A stretch of 64,000 nt of DNA from assembly GCA_040386155.1 (NCBI GenBank), contig JAZKFZ010000001.1, forward strand, positions 620,001 to 684,000. Reading direction: 5' to 3'. Shown piece after piece: positions 23,905-32,371 of this stretch (the stretch's first letter is position 1; each line of letters opens with the position of its first letter). The notes under the pieces are model-generated. The model was not told the origin of the DNA. It searched no databases and worked only from the letters and a program-made list of their open reading frames with translations. Source of the DNA: M0103 sp040386155. GTDB lineage: Bacteria; Bacteroidota; Bacteroidia; Flavobacteriales_D; Crocinitomicaceae. Made by a program: the position numbers and the translations under genes.

Positions 23905-25110
23905 ATGAAATCAACTGATTTAGTTTCAATTGCCGAAGAGTTCGGCACGCCAGTGTATGTTTATGATGCTTCTAAAATCGTTCACCAATATCATCGATTA
24001 AAGAATGCCTTTGACGGTGTGGATGTTCATTTGCATTATGCGATGAAAGCATTGAACAATATTAATATTTTGCGTTTATTGAAGAATGAAGGTGCTGGAC
24101 TTGATGCTGTTTCAGTAGAAGAAATACATTTGGGCATCAGAGCAGGATTTGCTCCCAACCAAATTATGTACACACCCAATGGTGTCTCATGGCAAGAAAT
24201 TGATGAGGCAATTAAATTGGGAGTGCATCTTAACATTGATAATTTATTTATGTTGGAAAAATTGGGACAAGAGTATGGAGATAAAGTCCCCTGCTGCATA
24301 CGAATCAATCCACACATTATGGCGGGTGGGAACTCGAATATTTCTGTTGGTCATATCGATTCAAAATTTGGAATTTCAATTCATCAGTTGCGTCATATTC
24401 AGCGAATAATGAATCATTACAATATTCATGTGGTTGGCTTGCATATGCACACAGGTAGTGATATAATTGATGCTGATGTGTTTCTTCGCGGAGCAACTTT
24501 ATTGTTTGAAGCTGCTGAATTTTTTCCTGAACTTCGTTTTGTGGATTTGGGAAGCGGATTCAAAGTGGCATACAAGGCAAGTGATTTCGTGACTGACATA
24601 GAAAAAATTGGAAAAAAAATTGCTGATTCTTTTATTGATTTTTGTAAGTCGTACGGTCGTGATTTGGAATTGTGGTTCGAACCAGGGAAATTTATCGTGA
24701 GTGAATCTGGAAATTTGCTGGTAAGCGTGAACGTTGTGAAGCAAACTACATCAACGGTTTTTGCGGGAGTAAATAGCGGACAAAATCACCTTATTCGTCC
24801 AATGTTTTATAATGCATATCATCACATTGAAAATATCAGCAATGGGGATGGTGATCAAAAATTGTATTCTGTGGTTGGAAATATTTGTGAAAGTGATACC
24901 TTAGGTCACGATAGAATGATCAATGAAGTTCGTATTGGCGATGTACTTTCCATTTCAAATGCTGGAGCGTATGCTTTTTCTATGAGTAATCAATACAACG
25001 CGCGCACTAGACCGCCCGAGGTTTTATGGATTGATAACGAAGCGAAATTAATTCGCAAGCGAGAAACGCTGGAAGATATTTACCGAAACGAAGTAGAGGT
25101 GGTATTCTAA
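23905..25110 (+). CDS. lysA: Diaminopimelate decarboxylase
   Basis: From the ATG at 23905 this is 401 residues; the frame is open 27 bp further upstream, but that part overlaps the promoter motif. It is a fold-type III PLP enzyme: FGTPVYVYDASKI, the Schiff-base lysine K48 in HYAMKALNNINIL, GLDAVSVEEIHLG, HIDSKFGIS, VGLHMHTGSD, FVDLGSGFK, WFEPGKFIV and the C-terminal GNICESDTLGHDR with the catalytic cysteine. It makes lysine from meso-diaminopimelate with loss of CO2 in the cytoplasm. Its stop abuts the stop of the convergent gene without any spacer. Confidence 0.94.
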   Translation: MKSTDLVSIAEEFGTPVYVYDASKIVHQYHRLKNAFDGVDVHLHYAMKALNNINILRLLKNEGAGLDAVSVEEIHLGIRAGFAPNQIMYTPNGVSWQEIDEAIKLGVHLNIDNLFMLEKLGQEYGDKVPCCIRINPHIMAGGNSNISVGHIDSKFGISIHQLRHIQRIMNHYNIHVVGLHMHTGSDIIDADVFLRGATLLFEAAEFFPELRFVDLGSGFKVAYKASDFVTDIEKIGKKIADSFIDFCKSYGRDLELWFEPGKFIVSESGNLLVSVNVVKQTTSTVFAGVNSGQNHLIRPMFYNAYHHIENISNGDGDQKLYSVVGNICESDTLGHDRMINEVRIGDVLSISNAGAYAFSMSNQYNARTRPPEVLWIDNEAKLIRKRETLEDIYRNEVEVVF

Positions 25111-25482
25111 TTAGGTAAGTTGTTCAAACATCTTTTCTAAACGAACATTTTTTACTAGCGTATCATCAGCTACAAAAAGTACTTTCTTGCAACGATTTCT
25201 TTCCAGCCATAAATCCAAATTAGATACTGCAACCATTAGGGTTCCATTGATATCCATGGTGTGTACTGGTTTTTGACGAAAATCGAACAAGTTAACGATT
25301 TCTTCAATTTCCCTTGGAATTTCTTGATTTTCTGTGACAATTACAATACCATCAATTCCTTCATCTAAATCTTCATTTTTGTTTGAAAGCTCAGCGTTAT
25401 TGATGTCACGAGATTGTAGCCAGTTATAAATAAAACTACCGAATTGTGTGTTGGCTTTATAGTAAATACAATCTACTTTCAT
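25111..25482 (-). CDS. Conserved-looking cytoplasmic protein of unknown function
   Basis: This 123-residue protein has no signal peptide or membrane segment. The pattern of hydrophobic strands (MKVDCIYYK, GIVIVTE, VHTMDINGTLMVAVSN, KKVLFVADD) suggests a small alpha/beta domain, but I recognise no family. It starts about 120 bp from arginine decarboxylase on the same strand and is convergent with lysA, abutting it stop to stop. The clean frame and composition support a real gene; it could be lineage-restricted. Confidence 0.6.
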   Translation of the reverse strand: MKVDCIYYKANTQFGSFIYNWLQSRDINNAELSNKNEDLDEGIDGIVIVTENQEIPREIEEIVNLFDFRQKPVHTMDINGTLMVAVSNLDLWLERNRCKKVLFVADDTLVKNVRLEKMFEQLT

Positions 25483-25605
25483 GGTCTAGTCCTGGATAAA
25501 AAAATAAGTGTGCAAATATACTACTATTTAAATGCAAAGCACTTGATTAGTTACTATTATTTTATGAAAACACGAAAGAAACTCCCTGAAAAACTTCTTT
25601 ATGAA

Positions 25606-26997
25606 TCAGTAGCCTAGAATTCGCATGAAGTCTGCAGCACTTTGTTCTTGGCTAAATAATTCAGTTGTTAACTTTCCATTTTCGTCGCGACCGATGATAA
25701 TGTGTTTAGGTTCAGGTATTAAGCAGTGCTTGAGTCCACCAAAGCCACCAATGGTTTCTTGATACGCTCCTGTGTTGAAAAATCCTATATATAATGGATC
25801 ATTTCGATCAAATTTCGGCAAATAGATGGCATTCGAGTGTTGCTCTGAATTGTAGTAATCATCGCTATCACAAGTCAATCCACCGAGGAGAACTCGCTCG
25901 TAATCATCGTTCCAACGATTGATAGCTAACATAATAAAACGCTGACTTATTGCCCAGGTATCTGGAAGATTGGTCATGAACGATGAATCTATCATGTTCC
26001 ACTTCTCACGATCATTCTGTTGTTTTTGATGAAGGACACTGAAAATTGCCCCACCACTTTCGCCAACAGTAAACGAGCCGAATTCTGTAAAAATATTAGG
26101 CTCCGGAATGTCATTGTCGCTGCACACGCGTTGTACTTGCATCAAAATTTCTCGCACCATGTAGGCATAGTCGAAATCAAATGCCAATGATTTTTTAATA
26201 GGGAATCCACCACCAATGTTCAGTGAATCTAATTCTGGACAAATTTTCTTTAAATCGCTATACACTCTCAAACATTTCGTCAACTCATTCCAATAGTAGG
26301 AAGTATCGTTGATTCCAGTATTGATGAAAAAGTGAAGCATTTTAACTTCCACACGTGGATTTTCTTTAACAATTGCTTTATAAAAAGGAACTATTTCACG
26401 GTATCGAATCCCTAATCGCGAGGTGTAGAACTCAAATTTTGGTTCTTCCTCAGAGGCAATACGAATACCAATTTGTATTGGCTGATCTGTCTTTGCAAGA
26501 ATTTCTTGCAACTCTTGAGTGTTGTCGACTACTGGAATTACTTTTAATTTTTGGTCATTGATTAAATCACAAATGTTGTTGATGTATTCAGGTGGTTTAA
26601 ATCCATTGCAAATAACATAACGTCCATCAGGCAATTTACCATTTGAATTTAATTTTTTTACGATATCGATATCGAAGGCAGATGATGTTTCAATATGTAC
26701 ATCATTCTTCATCGCTTCATCTAAGATGAAAGAAAAATGATTACTTTTTGTACAGTATGAATAGTAGTAATTTCCAGCGTAACCAAGATTACTCATTGCT
26801 TCTCGGAACCAACCTTTGGCACGTTGAATGTTGTTTGAAACTTGAGGTAAATAGTTAAATTTCAACGGAGTACCGTATTCGTCTATTAAACGCATAAGGT
26901 CTATTCCATGAAAAAACAATCGATCTTCACGTAAGTGAAATTCATTCTGTGGAAAATCAAAGGTTTGGTCTATTAAATCAAAGTATCTAGTTCTCAT
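25606..26997 (-). CDS. speA: Arginine decarboxylase (fold-type III PLP enzyme)
   Basis: This 463-residue protein is the short biosynthetic arginine decarboxylase form common in Bacteroidota. Visible are YGTPLKFNYLPQV, the Schiff-base lysine K84 in YYYSYCTKSNHFSF, HIETSSAFDIDIV, LRVYSDLKKICPELDSLNIGGGFPIKKSL with the phosphate-binding glycines, ILMQVQRVC, FTEFGSFTVGESG, and the C-terminal TCDSDDYY with a cysteine, plus GFFNTGAYQETIGGFGG. It converts arginine to agmatine, the first step to putrescine and spermidine, in the cytoplasm. Its start overlaps the stop of the ArsC-like gene by 4 bp, so the two are co-translated. A related diamino-acid decarboxylase role is less likely. Confidence 0.88.
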   Translation of the reverse strand: MRTRYFDLIDQTFDFPQNEFHLREDRLFFHGIDLMRLIDEYGTPLKFNYLPQVSNNIQRAKGWFREAMSNLGYAGNYYYSYCTKSNHFSFILDEAMKNDVHIETSSAFDIDIVKKLNSNGKLPDGRYVICNGFKPPEYINNICDLINDQKLKVIPVVDNTQELQEILAKTDQPIQIGIRIASEEEPKFEFYTSRLGIRYREIVPFYKAIVKENPRVEVKMLHFFINTGINDTSYYWNELTKCLRVYSDLKKICPELDSLNIGGGFPIKKSLAFDFDYAYMVREILMQVQRVCSDNDIPEPNIFTEFGSFTVGESGGAIFSVLHQKQQNDREKWNMIDSSFMTNLPDTWAISQRFIMLAINRWNDDYERVLLGGLTCDSDDYYNSEQHSNAIYLPKFDRNDPLYIGFFNTGAYQETIGGFGGLKHCLIPEPKHIIIGRDENGKLTTELFSQEQSAADFMRILGY

Positions 26998-27350
26998 TTT
27001 TTCTTCATCAATTCATTTATATTTTCCACAGGTCGAGCAATAATTGCCTTTCTGCCTTTAATTACGATGGGACGTTCAATTAGTTTCGGATTTTTGACCA
27101 AAATTTCAATCCATTCGTCTTCAGTATAAGTTTTCCCTGCGAAATTTTCAATAAAAATCGGTTCCTTTTTACGAACGATTCCTTCAGCGGGAAGATTTAA
27201 TTTCTTTAGAAGGGCTTTTATTTTACTTGCAGTTGGTGTTTTTTTGAGGTACAGAATGGTATCGATTTCTACATCAAAATCTTTCAGTAGTAGCATTGCT
27301 TTGTTACTCGTGGAGCAAGATGGGTTGTGGAAAATTTGAATCTTCTCCAT
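26994..27350 (-). CDS. ArsC/Spx-family reductase-like protein
   Basis: This 118-residue protein has the thioredoxin-like ArsC fold: IQIFHNPSCSTSNKAMLLL with the active cysteine C12, then the KKTPTASKIKALLKKL helix, IFIENFAGKTYTEDEWIEIL and the end NPKLIERPIVIKGRKAIIARPVENI. The C-terminal LIERPIVIKGRKAIIARP segment is characteristic. Members reduce arsenate with glutaredoxin/glutathione or act as redox regulators (Spx/YffB). It lies between prfB, which it abuts, and speA, which it overlaps, so an arsenate operon is not suggested; a redox or unknown house-keeping role is equally possible. Confidence 0.82.
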   Translation of the reverse strand: MEKIQIFHNPSCSTSNKAMLLLKDFDVEIDTILYLKKTPTASKIKALLKKLNLPAEGIVRKKEPIFIENFAGKTYTEDEWIEILVKNPKLIERPIVIKGRKAIIARPVENINELMKKK

Positions 27351-28435
27351 TATTGACCTCCAAATTCCATTAAGTACGATTTCAAAAATGGTGTAAGCTC
27401 GCCGTTCAATACTTTATCAGGATCATTTACCATAAAATCTGTTCGGTGATCTTTCACACGTCGGTCATCCAAAACGTAACTTCGAATTTGAGATCCCCAT
27501 TCAATTTTCTTTTTGCCAGCCTCAATTTCGTCACGCGATTCTTTACGTTTTCGAATTTCAAGTTCATAGAGTTGTGAACGAAGCAACTGCAATGCTTTTT
27601 CCTTGTTCGCAAGCTGCGAGCGAGATTCTGAGTTTTCTATGATGATTCCTGAAGGAGCATGTCGCAATCGAACTGCTGTTTCCACCTTATTTACGTTTTG
27701 TCCACCTGCACCACCTGCTCGCATTGTTTCAAATGAGATATCAGCTGGATTTATGTAGATCTCAATGGTGTCATCAACCGAAGGGTACACATAAACAGAC
27801 GCAAAAGAGGTCATTCGTTTCCCTTGCGCATTGTAAGGACTTACCCTCACTAGGCGGTGAATTCCATTTTCTCCCTTCAAATAACCAAATGCAAATTCAC
27901 CCTCTATTTCTAACGTCACGGTTTTAATTCCTGCAACATCACCCCCTTGAAAATTCAGTTCTTTTATTTTATAGTTGTTTTTCTCTGCCCACATCAAATA
28001 CATTCTCATCAGCATAGAAGCCCAGTCGCAGGCCTCTGTTCCACCAGCACCTGCCGTAATTTGAAGGATCGCACTTAAAGAGTCTTCCTCACTGGCGAGC
28101 ATATTTTTTAATTCTGCTTCTTCAATTTCATTCAAAAGCTGTTGGTAATGAGCATCTGCTTCTTCTTCTTCGGAAACACCTTCGCGCACAAAATCATTCA
28201 ATATTTCTAAATCGTCGAGCGAGCCCTGCAATTTATCATAGGCTTCAATCCAAAATTTAAGCTCACGAATTGTTTTCATCTGACTTTCCGCTTTTTTGGC
28301 GTCGTCCCAAAATGTTGGATCTTGTGTTTTCAATTCTTCTTCTTTCAATTGAAATCTTTTTTCGTCAATTTTAAGATAGTTATGAATTGCCTCAACGCGT
28401 TGTTGAACCTGCTTGATTTGATCCTGATTTACCAT
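27350..28435 (-). CDS. prfB: Peptide chain release factor 2, no programmed frameshift
   Basis: This 361-residue protein recognises UGA/UAA stops and triggers peptide release. The catalytic GGQ is at 244-246 in RAGGAGGQNVNKVETAVRL; the codon-recognition loop reads S199-P200-Y201 in place of the more usual SPF. The N-terminal helices and acidic middle are complete. In many bacteria the N-terminal part is joined to the rest by a +1 frameshift at a CTT TGA site after about residue 25. Here the corresponding place reads HNYLKIDEKRF in one continuous frame with no in-frame stop, so the autoregulatory frameshift is absent. It ends sharing one base with the start region of the ArsC-like gene. Confidence 0.95.
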   Translation of the reverse strand: MVNQDQIKQVQQRVEAIHNYLKIDEKRFQLKEEELKTQDPTFWDDAKKAESQMKTIRELKFWIEAYDKLQGSLDDLEILNDFVREGVSEEEEADAHYQQLLNEIEEAELKNMLASEEDSLSAILQITAGAGGTEACDWASMLMRMYLMWAEKNNYKIKELNFQGGDVAGIKTVTLEIEGEFAFGYLKGENGIHRLVRVSPYNAQGKRMTSFASVYVYPSVDDTIEIYINPADISFETMRAGGAGGQNVNKVETAVRLRHAPSGIIIENSESRSQLANKEKALQLLRSQLYELEIRKRKESRDEIEAGKKKIEWGSQIRSYVLDDRRVKDHRTDFMVNDPDKVLNGELTPFLKSYLMEFGGQ

Positions 28436-28490
28436 AGGGTGCGAAATTAGTTAAAAAGAATCTTTTTTTGTGAAGAAGAAAAATGAAAAT

Positions 28491-28524
28491 TTTGCCTCTT
28501 AAAAATGAAAAAATGATACATTTG
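28491..28524 (+). promoter_or_regulatory. Promoter for gcvH
   Basis: TTTG (28491-28494), a 22-bp spacer and TACATTTG (28517-28524) match the Bacteroidota -33/-7 consensus. The -7 element lies 18 bp before the ATG at 28542. Confidence 0.65.
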
Positions 28525-28541
28525 TGACAAAAAAAAGAAAG

Positions 28542-28919
28542 ATGAGCATTCCAAATAATTTGAAGTACACAAAAGATCACGAATGGGTGAAAATTGAAGG
28601 TGATATTGCCACAGTAGGAATTACGGCATTTGCGCAAGGCGAATTGGGTGATATCGTATATGTTGAAATTGAAACAGTAGGTGAAACAATTGATAAAGAA
28701 GAGATTTTTGGTTCAATTGAAGCCGTTAAAACTGTGTCCGATTTATTTATGCCTCTTACAGGTGAAATTTTGGAATTCAATGACCAATTGGAAAAAACGC
28801 CTGAAATAGTAAATTCTGATCCCTACGGTGATGGATGGATGGTGAAAGTGAAAATTGCTGATGCTTCTGAATTAGATGAATTATTAGATGCTGCTGCTTA
28901 CGAAGCACTTGTTGGTTAA
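28542..28919 (+). CDS. gcvH: Glycine cleavage system H protein
   Basis: From the ATG at 28542 this is 125 residues (MSIPNNLKYTKDHEWVKIEG); the frame is open six codons further upstream, but those overlap the promoter. It has the lipoyl domain with K63 in GSIEAVKTVSDL as the lipoylation site, then PLTGEILEFNDQLEKTPEIVNSDPYGDGWMVKVKI. H protein shuttles the aminomethyl group between the P, T and L proteins of glycine cleavage. The P and T genes are not here, which is usual in Bacteroidota. It is divergent from prfB and ends in a hairpin terminator. Confidence 0.95.
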   Translation: MSIPNNLKYTKDHEWVKIEGDIATVGITAFAQGELGDIVYVEIETVGETIDKEEIFGSIEAVKTVSDLFMPLTGEILEFNDQLEKTPEIVNSDPYGDGWMVKVKIADASELDELLDAAAYEALVG

Positions 28920-28941
28920 TTCTTATTGCAAATAGTTTTGG

Positions 28942-28973
28942 AAAAGTGATTTCTATTGAGGTCACTTTTTTTA
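28942..28973 (+). terminator. Intrinsic terminator after gcvH
   Basis: An 8-bp stem (AAAAGTGA / TCACTTTT) with a 12-base loop is followed by T residues. Confidence 0.7.
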
Positions 28974-29015
28974 TGAAATAAAATTAATTTACCTAGGTAG
29001 ATAAAAAAAATGGTG

Positions 29016-29023
29016 TAACTTTG
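29016..29023 (+). promoter_or_regulatory. Bacteroidota -7 element for membrane/YceI gene
   Basis: TAACTTTG matches TAnnTTTG, 15 bp before the ATG at 29038. No convincing -33 element is seen. Confidence 0.5.
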
Positions 29024-29037
29024 ACTAAAATTGTTTT

Positions 29038-30579
29038 ATGGAAAAATTAATTGCCCTTGGATTTATTGTTTCAGCTTTGCTCGTTGCTATCGCAAGCATG
29101 AAAAAGGTAGATTTGGCGAAAAAAGTGGGTCTATTTTTTATGGTGCTTCTCACTTTTTTGGCGTACACGGAGTTCGCTATTTTGGATGGTGATCAACACC
29201 AAGATTTATTTATAAGCACGGCTGCAATTCTTTCCATCGTCTATTTTTTCTCCTTTGTAAGGAAAATTCCTCCAATTTTAGGGTGGATTTTACCCATCCT
29301 GTTTGTAGGCCTTTTCATTCTACCAATAAGCCCTGTAAAAATAGGGGAGTTCGTCATCAATTTCAATGATTCACGCCTTTGGATGTTTATTGCTTTAGGC
29401 TATATCTTGGCGCCAATAAGTGAGCTAAGCTCCACTGTTTTAGTTCGATTTTTTGGTGCTTCTGAATTGCAAATCCAGCGTTCAATAAGTCCACTACTTT
29501 TTGGTATTGCAGTTTTTGTGAGTTCATTCTTTTTTTCTTCCGTAGGAATATTTTTGATTGCGATAGGAAGCGCGATTTGGGTTTTTTCAAACAATGGAAG
29601 AAGCAATTTTCTACTTCCAATTTTTGGCGTGCTTGGCGCTCAGATATTTGCAACGATGGGGCAAGTGGAAAATGTGAACCTACTATTTGGAAAAAACTTG
29701 GAGGCCTTGTTTTTTGGAGGCGCGCTTGTTTTGCTAAGCAATGTACTTATTTCTTCAAGCAAACGAGTTGTACTTGCCAAATTTCTAATTGTGTTTTTAG
29801 GGATTGCCTTGCCAACCGCATTATTGTTGCTTGGTACCCAAAAGAATGATTTTGGTGGAGTTGATGCTTATGTGGTTTTCTTAATTGGAATGTCTGTTAC
29901 CTTTTTTGCAGTTCGTGAGACAGCTTGGAATTCAGTTTTGTTTGCAATTGTAATGGTCGTTGGAATCTTATTTGTTCCAAGCTTGTATCCAGCTCCAAAA
30001 GTCGAAATCATAAACGACAACTCTATGGTTGCTACCACTGATGCACCAGTTGAAAAAGCAGATCCATTTGACTTAGCAACAAGTAAGTCTTTAGATGTAC
30101 TTAAAGGTCAATATACTATTGACGCAAGTACATTTTCACTCAATTTTGAATTAGGGCCAGCAGGTGGTCGCACCAAAGGCAAGTTCAAAGAAATTGACGG
30201 TAAATTTGTTTTAGATGGCGAAAACTCAGTAGTGGAAATTAGTTTGCCTTCAAAATCGTTGACAACACTAAACATGTATCGAGATGAATCGCTTCATGGT
30301 AAAGAATACTTCAATGTAGCAAAATATACTGTAATGAATTTCGCTTCAAGTAAATTGGTTAAGGTGGTAGATGGCTATGAATTGCAGGGTGTATTTAAAA
30401 TGTTAGGAAAAGAAAACCAACAACTAGTTCGACTGAAATATGTTCGCGATTCAGAGAAAGGAAACCCTGTTTTGCTTGGTGCTGGAAAAATTGATCGCAC
30501 TCAATTTGGTATGACCCCAGATCCGAAGGAAGGAAATGTGGTAGATTTTAGTTTTGAGATTGAGTTATTGAAGAAATAG
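29038..30579 (+). CDS. Multi-pass membrane protein fused to a C-terminal YceI-like domain
   Basis: This 513-residue protein has about ten hydrophobic segments in residues 1-325 and then, from about residue 342, a soluble domain with the YceI signature (DVLKGQYTIDASTFSLNFELG, LPSKSLTTLNMYRDESLHGKEYFNVAKYTVMNF, KIDRTQFGM). YceI domains are lipocalin-like barrels that bind isoprenoid lipids, and they are normally free periplasmic proteins. Here the domain is joined to a membrane part of unknown family, which suggests a role in handling a lipid at the membrane. The C-terminus abuts the stop of the convergent DUF2279 gene. Confidence 0.75.
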   Translation: MEKLIALGFIVSALLVAIASMKKVDLAKKVGLFFMVLLTFLAYTEFAILDGDQHQDLFISTAAILSIVYFFSFVRKIPPILGWILPILFVGLFILPISPVKIGEFVINFNDSRLWMFIALGYILAPISELSSTVLVRFFGASELQIQRSISPLLFGIAVFVSSFFFSSVGIFLIAIGSAIWVFSNNGRSNFLLPIFGVLGAQIFATMGQVENVNLLFGKNLEALFFGGALVLLSNVLISSSKRVVLAKFLIVFLGIALPTALLLLGTQKNDFGGVDAYVVFLIGMSVTFFAVRETAWNSVLFAIVMVVGILFVPSLYPAPKVEIINDNSMVATTDAPVEKADPFDLATSKSLDVLKGQYTIDASTFSLNFELGPAGGRTKGKFKEIDGKFVLDGENSVVEISLPSKSLTTLNMYRDESLHGKEYFNVAKYTVMNFASSKLVKVVDGYELQGVFKMLGKENQQLVRLKYVRDSEKGNPVLLGAGKIDRTQFGMTPDPKEGNVVDFSFEIELLKK

Positions 30580-31491
30580 CTAAAAATAAAAAGGCTTAAA
30601 CTGCAATTTTTTATTGCTCAGCATCAAAGCTGGAAAAGGAACTTTTAAATGATTCACTTGTTTCAGTACCATTTTCAACCAAGGTTTTTTTACTTTAATT
30701 TTTGAAAAATCCACATCAAGTGAAAACAACCATTCGCGGTTTGAATCGAAGCTAGTTGCCCCTAAGTTCCCAGTGTACTGATAAACATCCTGATTTCCTT
30801 TTAAGCGTGCATCGATGCTGTATCCAAAGGAAAAGCAAAGCCATTCTGGATAATTCGAATTCTTCATAAAAGTTCCTGGAGAAAAGGAGAGCCAGTACGT
30901 TTGACCGTTGTAATCTTTTAAGATGCGCTCTGGAACTGTACTCCCTAACATTTCTGGTCGGTATTTTGCATATTGACTCGGAAAACTTGAAAATTTTGGA
31001 AGAAAGCGTTGTTCCTTCCAAATTAATTCTTGTGTGGCGTAGAGTCCAGATCCTAAAGTGTTGGCGGTCATATCGCCCCAAGAGAATCCCCATTCAGTGC
31101 TAAAGCCATCAAAAACCTCCAGTGTTGCTTGATACCCCCATCCGGTTAAACAGCCTGTTAATAAACTCCAATTTGAATCGAGTCCAGTCCATCGAAATGA
31201 ATTGGTACTTAACTCAGAAATTTTCCATGCAGTATAAAAATGTCCGACTTTGTCCATTTGCAACCATTCCTTCGTATCATTGAATGAATGAAAAGTGGTT
31301 TGATCTTCTTTTTTGTACCACATTAAATACAGTCCAGTCATTGATCCAGCCCAGCCGGCCCCAATTCCTGTTGCCATGCCAATGATTCGTCCTTTATGTA
31401 ATGAATCAGCAGGGGCAAAAAAAGATTTTTTTTGAGCGCTTGCCGAAAACACAATTAGGAAAAGAAATGAAAATAGTTGACAGCGAAGCAT
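30580..31491 (-). CDS. DUF2279 family envelope protein
   Basis: From the ATG at 31491 this is 303 residues, beginning with the signal peptide MLRCQLFSFLFLIVFSASA; a TTG two codons upstream is not needed. The DUF2279 pattern is visible as GRIIGMATGIGAGWAGSMTGLYLMWY, FNDTKEWLQMDKVGHFYTAWKISEL, the TGWGYQATLEVFDGFSTEWGFSWGDMTANTLGS stretch, and YEARLKG-like strands near the end. The mature part suggests a partly membrane-associated protein of the outer envelope. Function of the family is unknown. Its stop abuts the stop of the YceI-fusion gene (TAGCTA), and its own promoter motif lies directly at the start. Confidence 0.8.
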   Translation of the reverse strand: MLRCQLFSFLFLIVFSASAQKKSFFAPADSLHKGRIIGMATGIGAGWAGSMTGLYLMWYKKEDQTTFHSFNDTKEWLQMDKVGHFYTAWKISELSTNSFRWTGLDSNWSLLTGCLTGWGYQATLEVFDGFSTEWGFSWGDMTANTLGSGLYATQELIWKEQRFLPKFSSFPSQYAKYRPEMLGSTVPERILKDYNGQTYWLSFSPGTFMKNSNYPEWLCFSFGYSIDARLKGNQDVYQYTGNLGATSFDSNREWLFSLDVDFSKIKVKKPWLKMVLKQVNHLKVPFPALMLSNKKLQFKPFYF

Positions 31492-31494
31492 GAC

Positions 31495-31526
31495 CAAAGA
31501 TAAATAAAGATCTGTTTTAAGTGCAA
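31495..31526 (-). promoter_or_regulatory. Promoter for the DUF2279 gene, no 5' leader
   Basis: Minus-strand TTG (31526-31524), a 21-bp spacer and TATCTTTG (31502-31495). The predicted start of transcription, about 4 nt past the final G, falls on the A of the ATG at 31491, so the message would be leaderless. Confidence 0.55.
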
Positions 31527-31614
31527 TATAATTGTGCGTTTACAATCAAACATTTATTTTTCTAAACTGTTCAAAAAAATAAATGCTTGGTTACTTCGTT
31601 TTGAACAATTAGCG

Positions 31615-31622
31615 TACATTTG
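31615..31622 (+). promoter_or_regulatory. Bacteroidota -7 element for LOG-family gene
   Basis: TACATTTG matches TAnnTTTG, 34 bp before the ATG at 31656. The closest TTG upstream is at a 25-bp spacing, longer than usual. Confidence 0.5.
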
Positions 31623-31655
31623 AGGTTGAATTTTTCATAATAAAATACTGTAGCG

Positions 31656-32339
31656 ATGAATATGATACGTAAAGATTGGGATGAGATTAGAATAAACGAT
31701 AGCTGGGCAATCTTTAAAATAATGTCGGAATTTGTAGAAGGATACGAGCGGATGTCAAAAATTGGACCTTGTATCTCTGTTTTCGGTTCAGCAAGAACAA
31801 AACCAGACAATAAATACTACCAACAAGGAATAGAAATAGCAGAATTATTAGCGAAAGGTGGATACGGGGTCATCACTGGTGGTGGGCCAGGCATCATGGA
31901 GGCAGGTAACCTAGGTGCTCAAAAAGGTGGTGGAAAATCTGTTGGATTAAACATCGATTTACCTTTTGAACAATCGCACAACCCATACATTGATGGTGAT
32001 TATAACTTGAAATTTGATTATTTTTTCGTTCGAAAAGTAATTTTCGTGAAATACGCCCAAGGCTTTGTTATTTTGCCTGGTGGCTTTGGAACAATCGATG
32101 AGTTATTTGAGGCATTAACCTTGATTCAAACTAAAAAAATCAATGAACGCCCTGTTGTGTTGATTGGGAAATCTTATTGGACAGGCCTGGTGGAATGGAT
32201 TAAAGAGCAGATGCTTGAGGAGGAACATAATATTTCTCCTGATGATTTGAATTTTTTCACAGTAGTGGATACAGCAAAAGAAGCCTATCAATTTATTGAT
32301 GACTTTTACAAGTCACACATGTTGTCGCCAAACTTCTAA
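31656..32339 (+). CDS. LOG-family (TIGR00730) Rossmann-fold nucleotide hydrolase
   Basis: This 227-residue protein has SVFGSARTKPDNKYYQQGIEIAELLAKGGYGVITGGGPGIMEAGNLGAQKGGG and the P141-G142-G143-F-G-T-I-D-E149 motif, the combination that marks lysine-decarboxylase-like LOG proteins. The PGGxGTxxE motif and the GGGPGIM loop form the phosphoribohydrolase active site that releases base from nucleoside 5'-monophosphates. The physiological substrate in Bacteroidota is unknown; the cytokinin link is from plants. It lies 32 bp upstream of a PASTA-domain gene and may be read from its own promoter. It also carries an additional N-terminal region of about 40 residues. Confidence 0.88.
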   Translation: MNMIRKDWDEIRINDSWAIFKIMSEFVEGYERMSKIGPCISVFGSARTKPDNKYYQQGIEIAELLAKGGYGVITGGGPGIMEAGNLGAQKGGGKSVGLNIDLPFEQSHNPYIDGDYNLKFDYFFVRKVIFVKYAQGFVILPGGFGTIDELFEALTLIQTKKINERPVVLIGKSYWTGLVEWIKEQMLEEEHNISPDDLNFFTVVDTAKEAYQFIDDFYKSHMLSPNF

Positions 32340-32351
32340 TTCTTATATTTG
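32322..32351 (+). promoter_or_regulatory. Promoter for the PASTA-domain gene
   Basis: TTG (32322-32324), a 19-bp spacer and TATATTTG (32344-32351) match the consensus, 21 bp before the ATG at 32372. It overlaps the end of the LOG gene. Confidence 0.65.
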
Positions 32352-32371
32352 TACCTTCAGTAAAGCTACGA

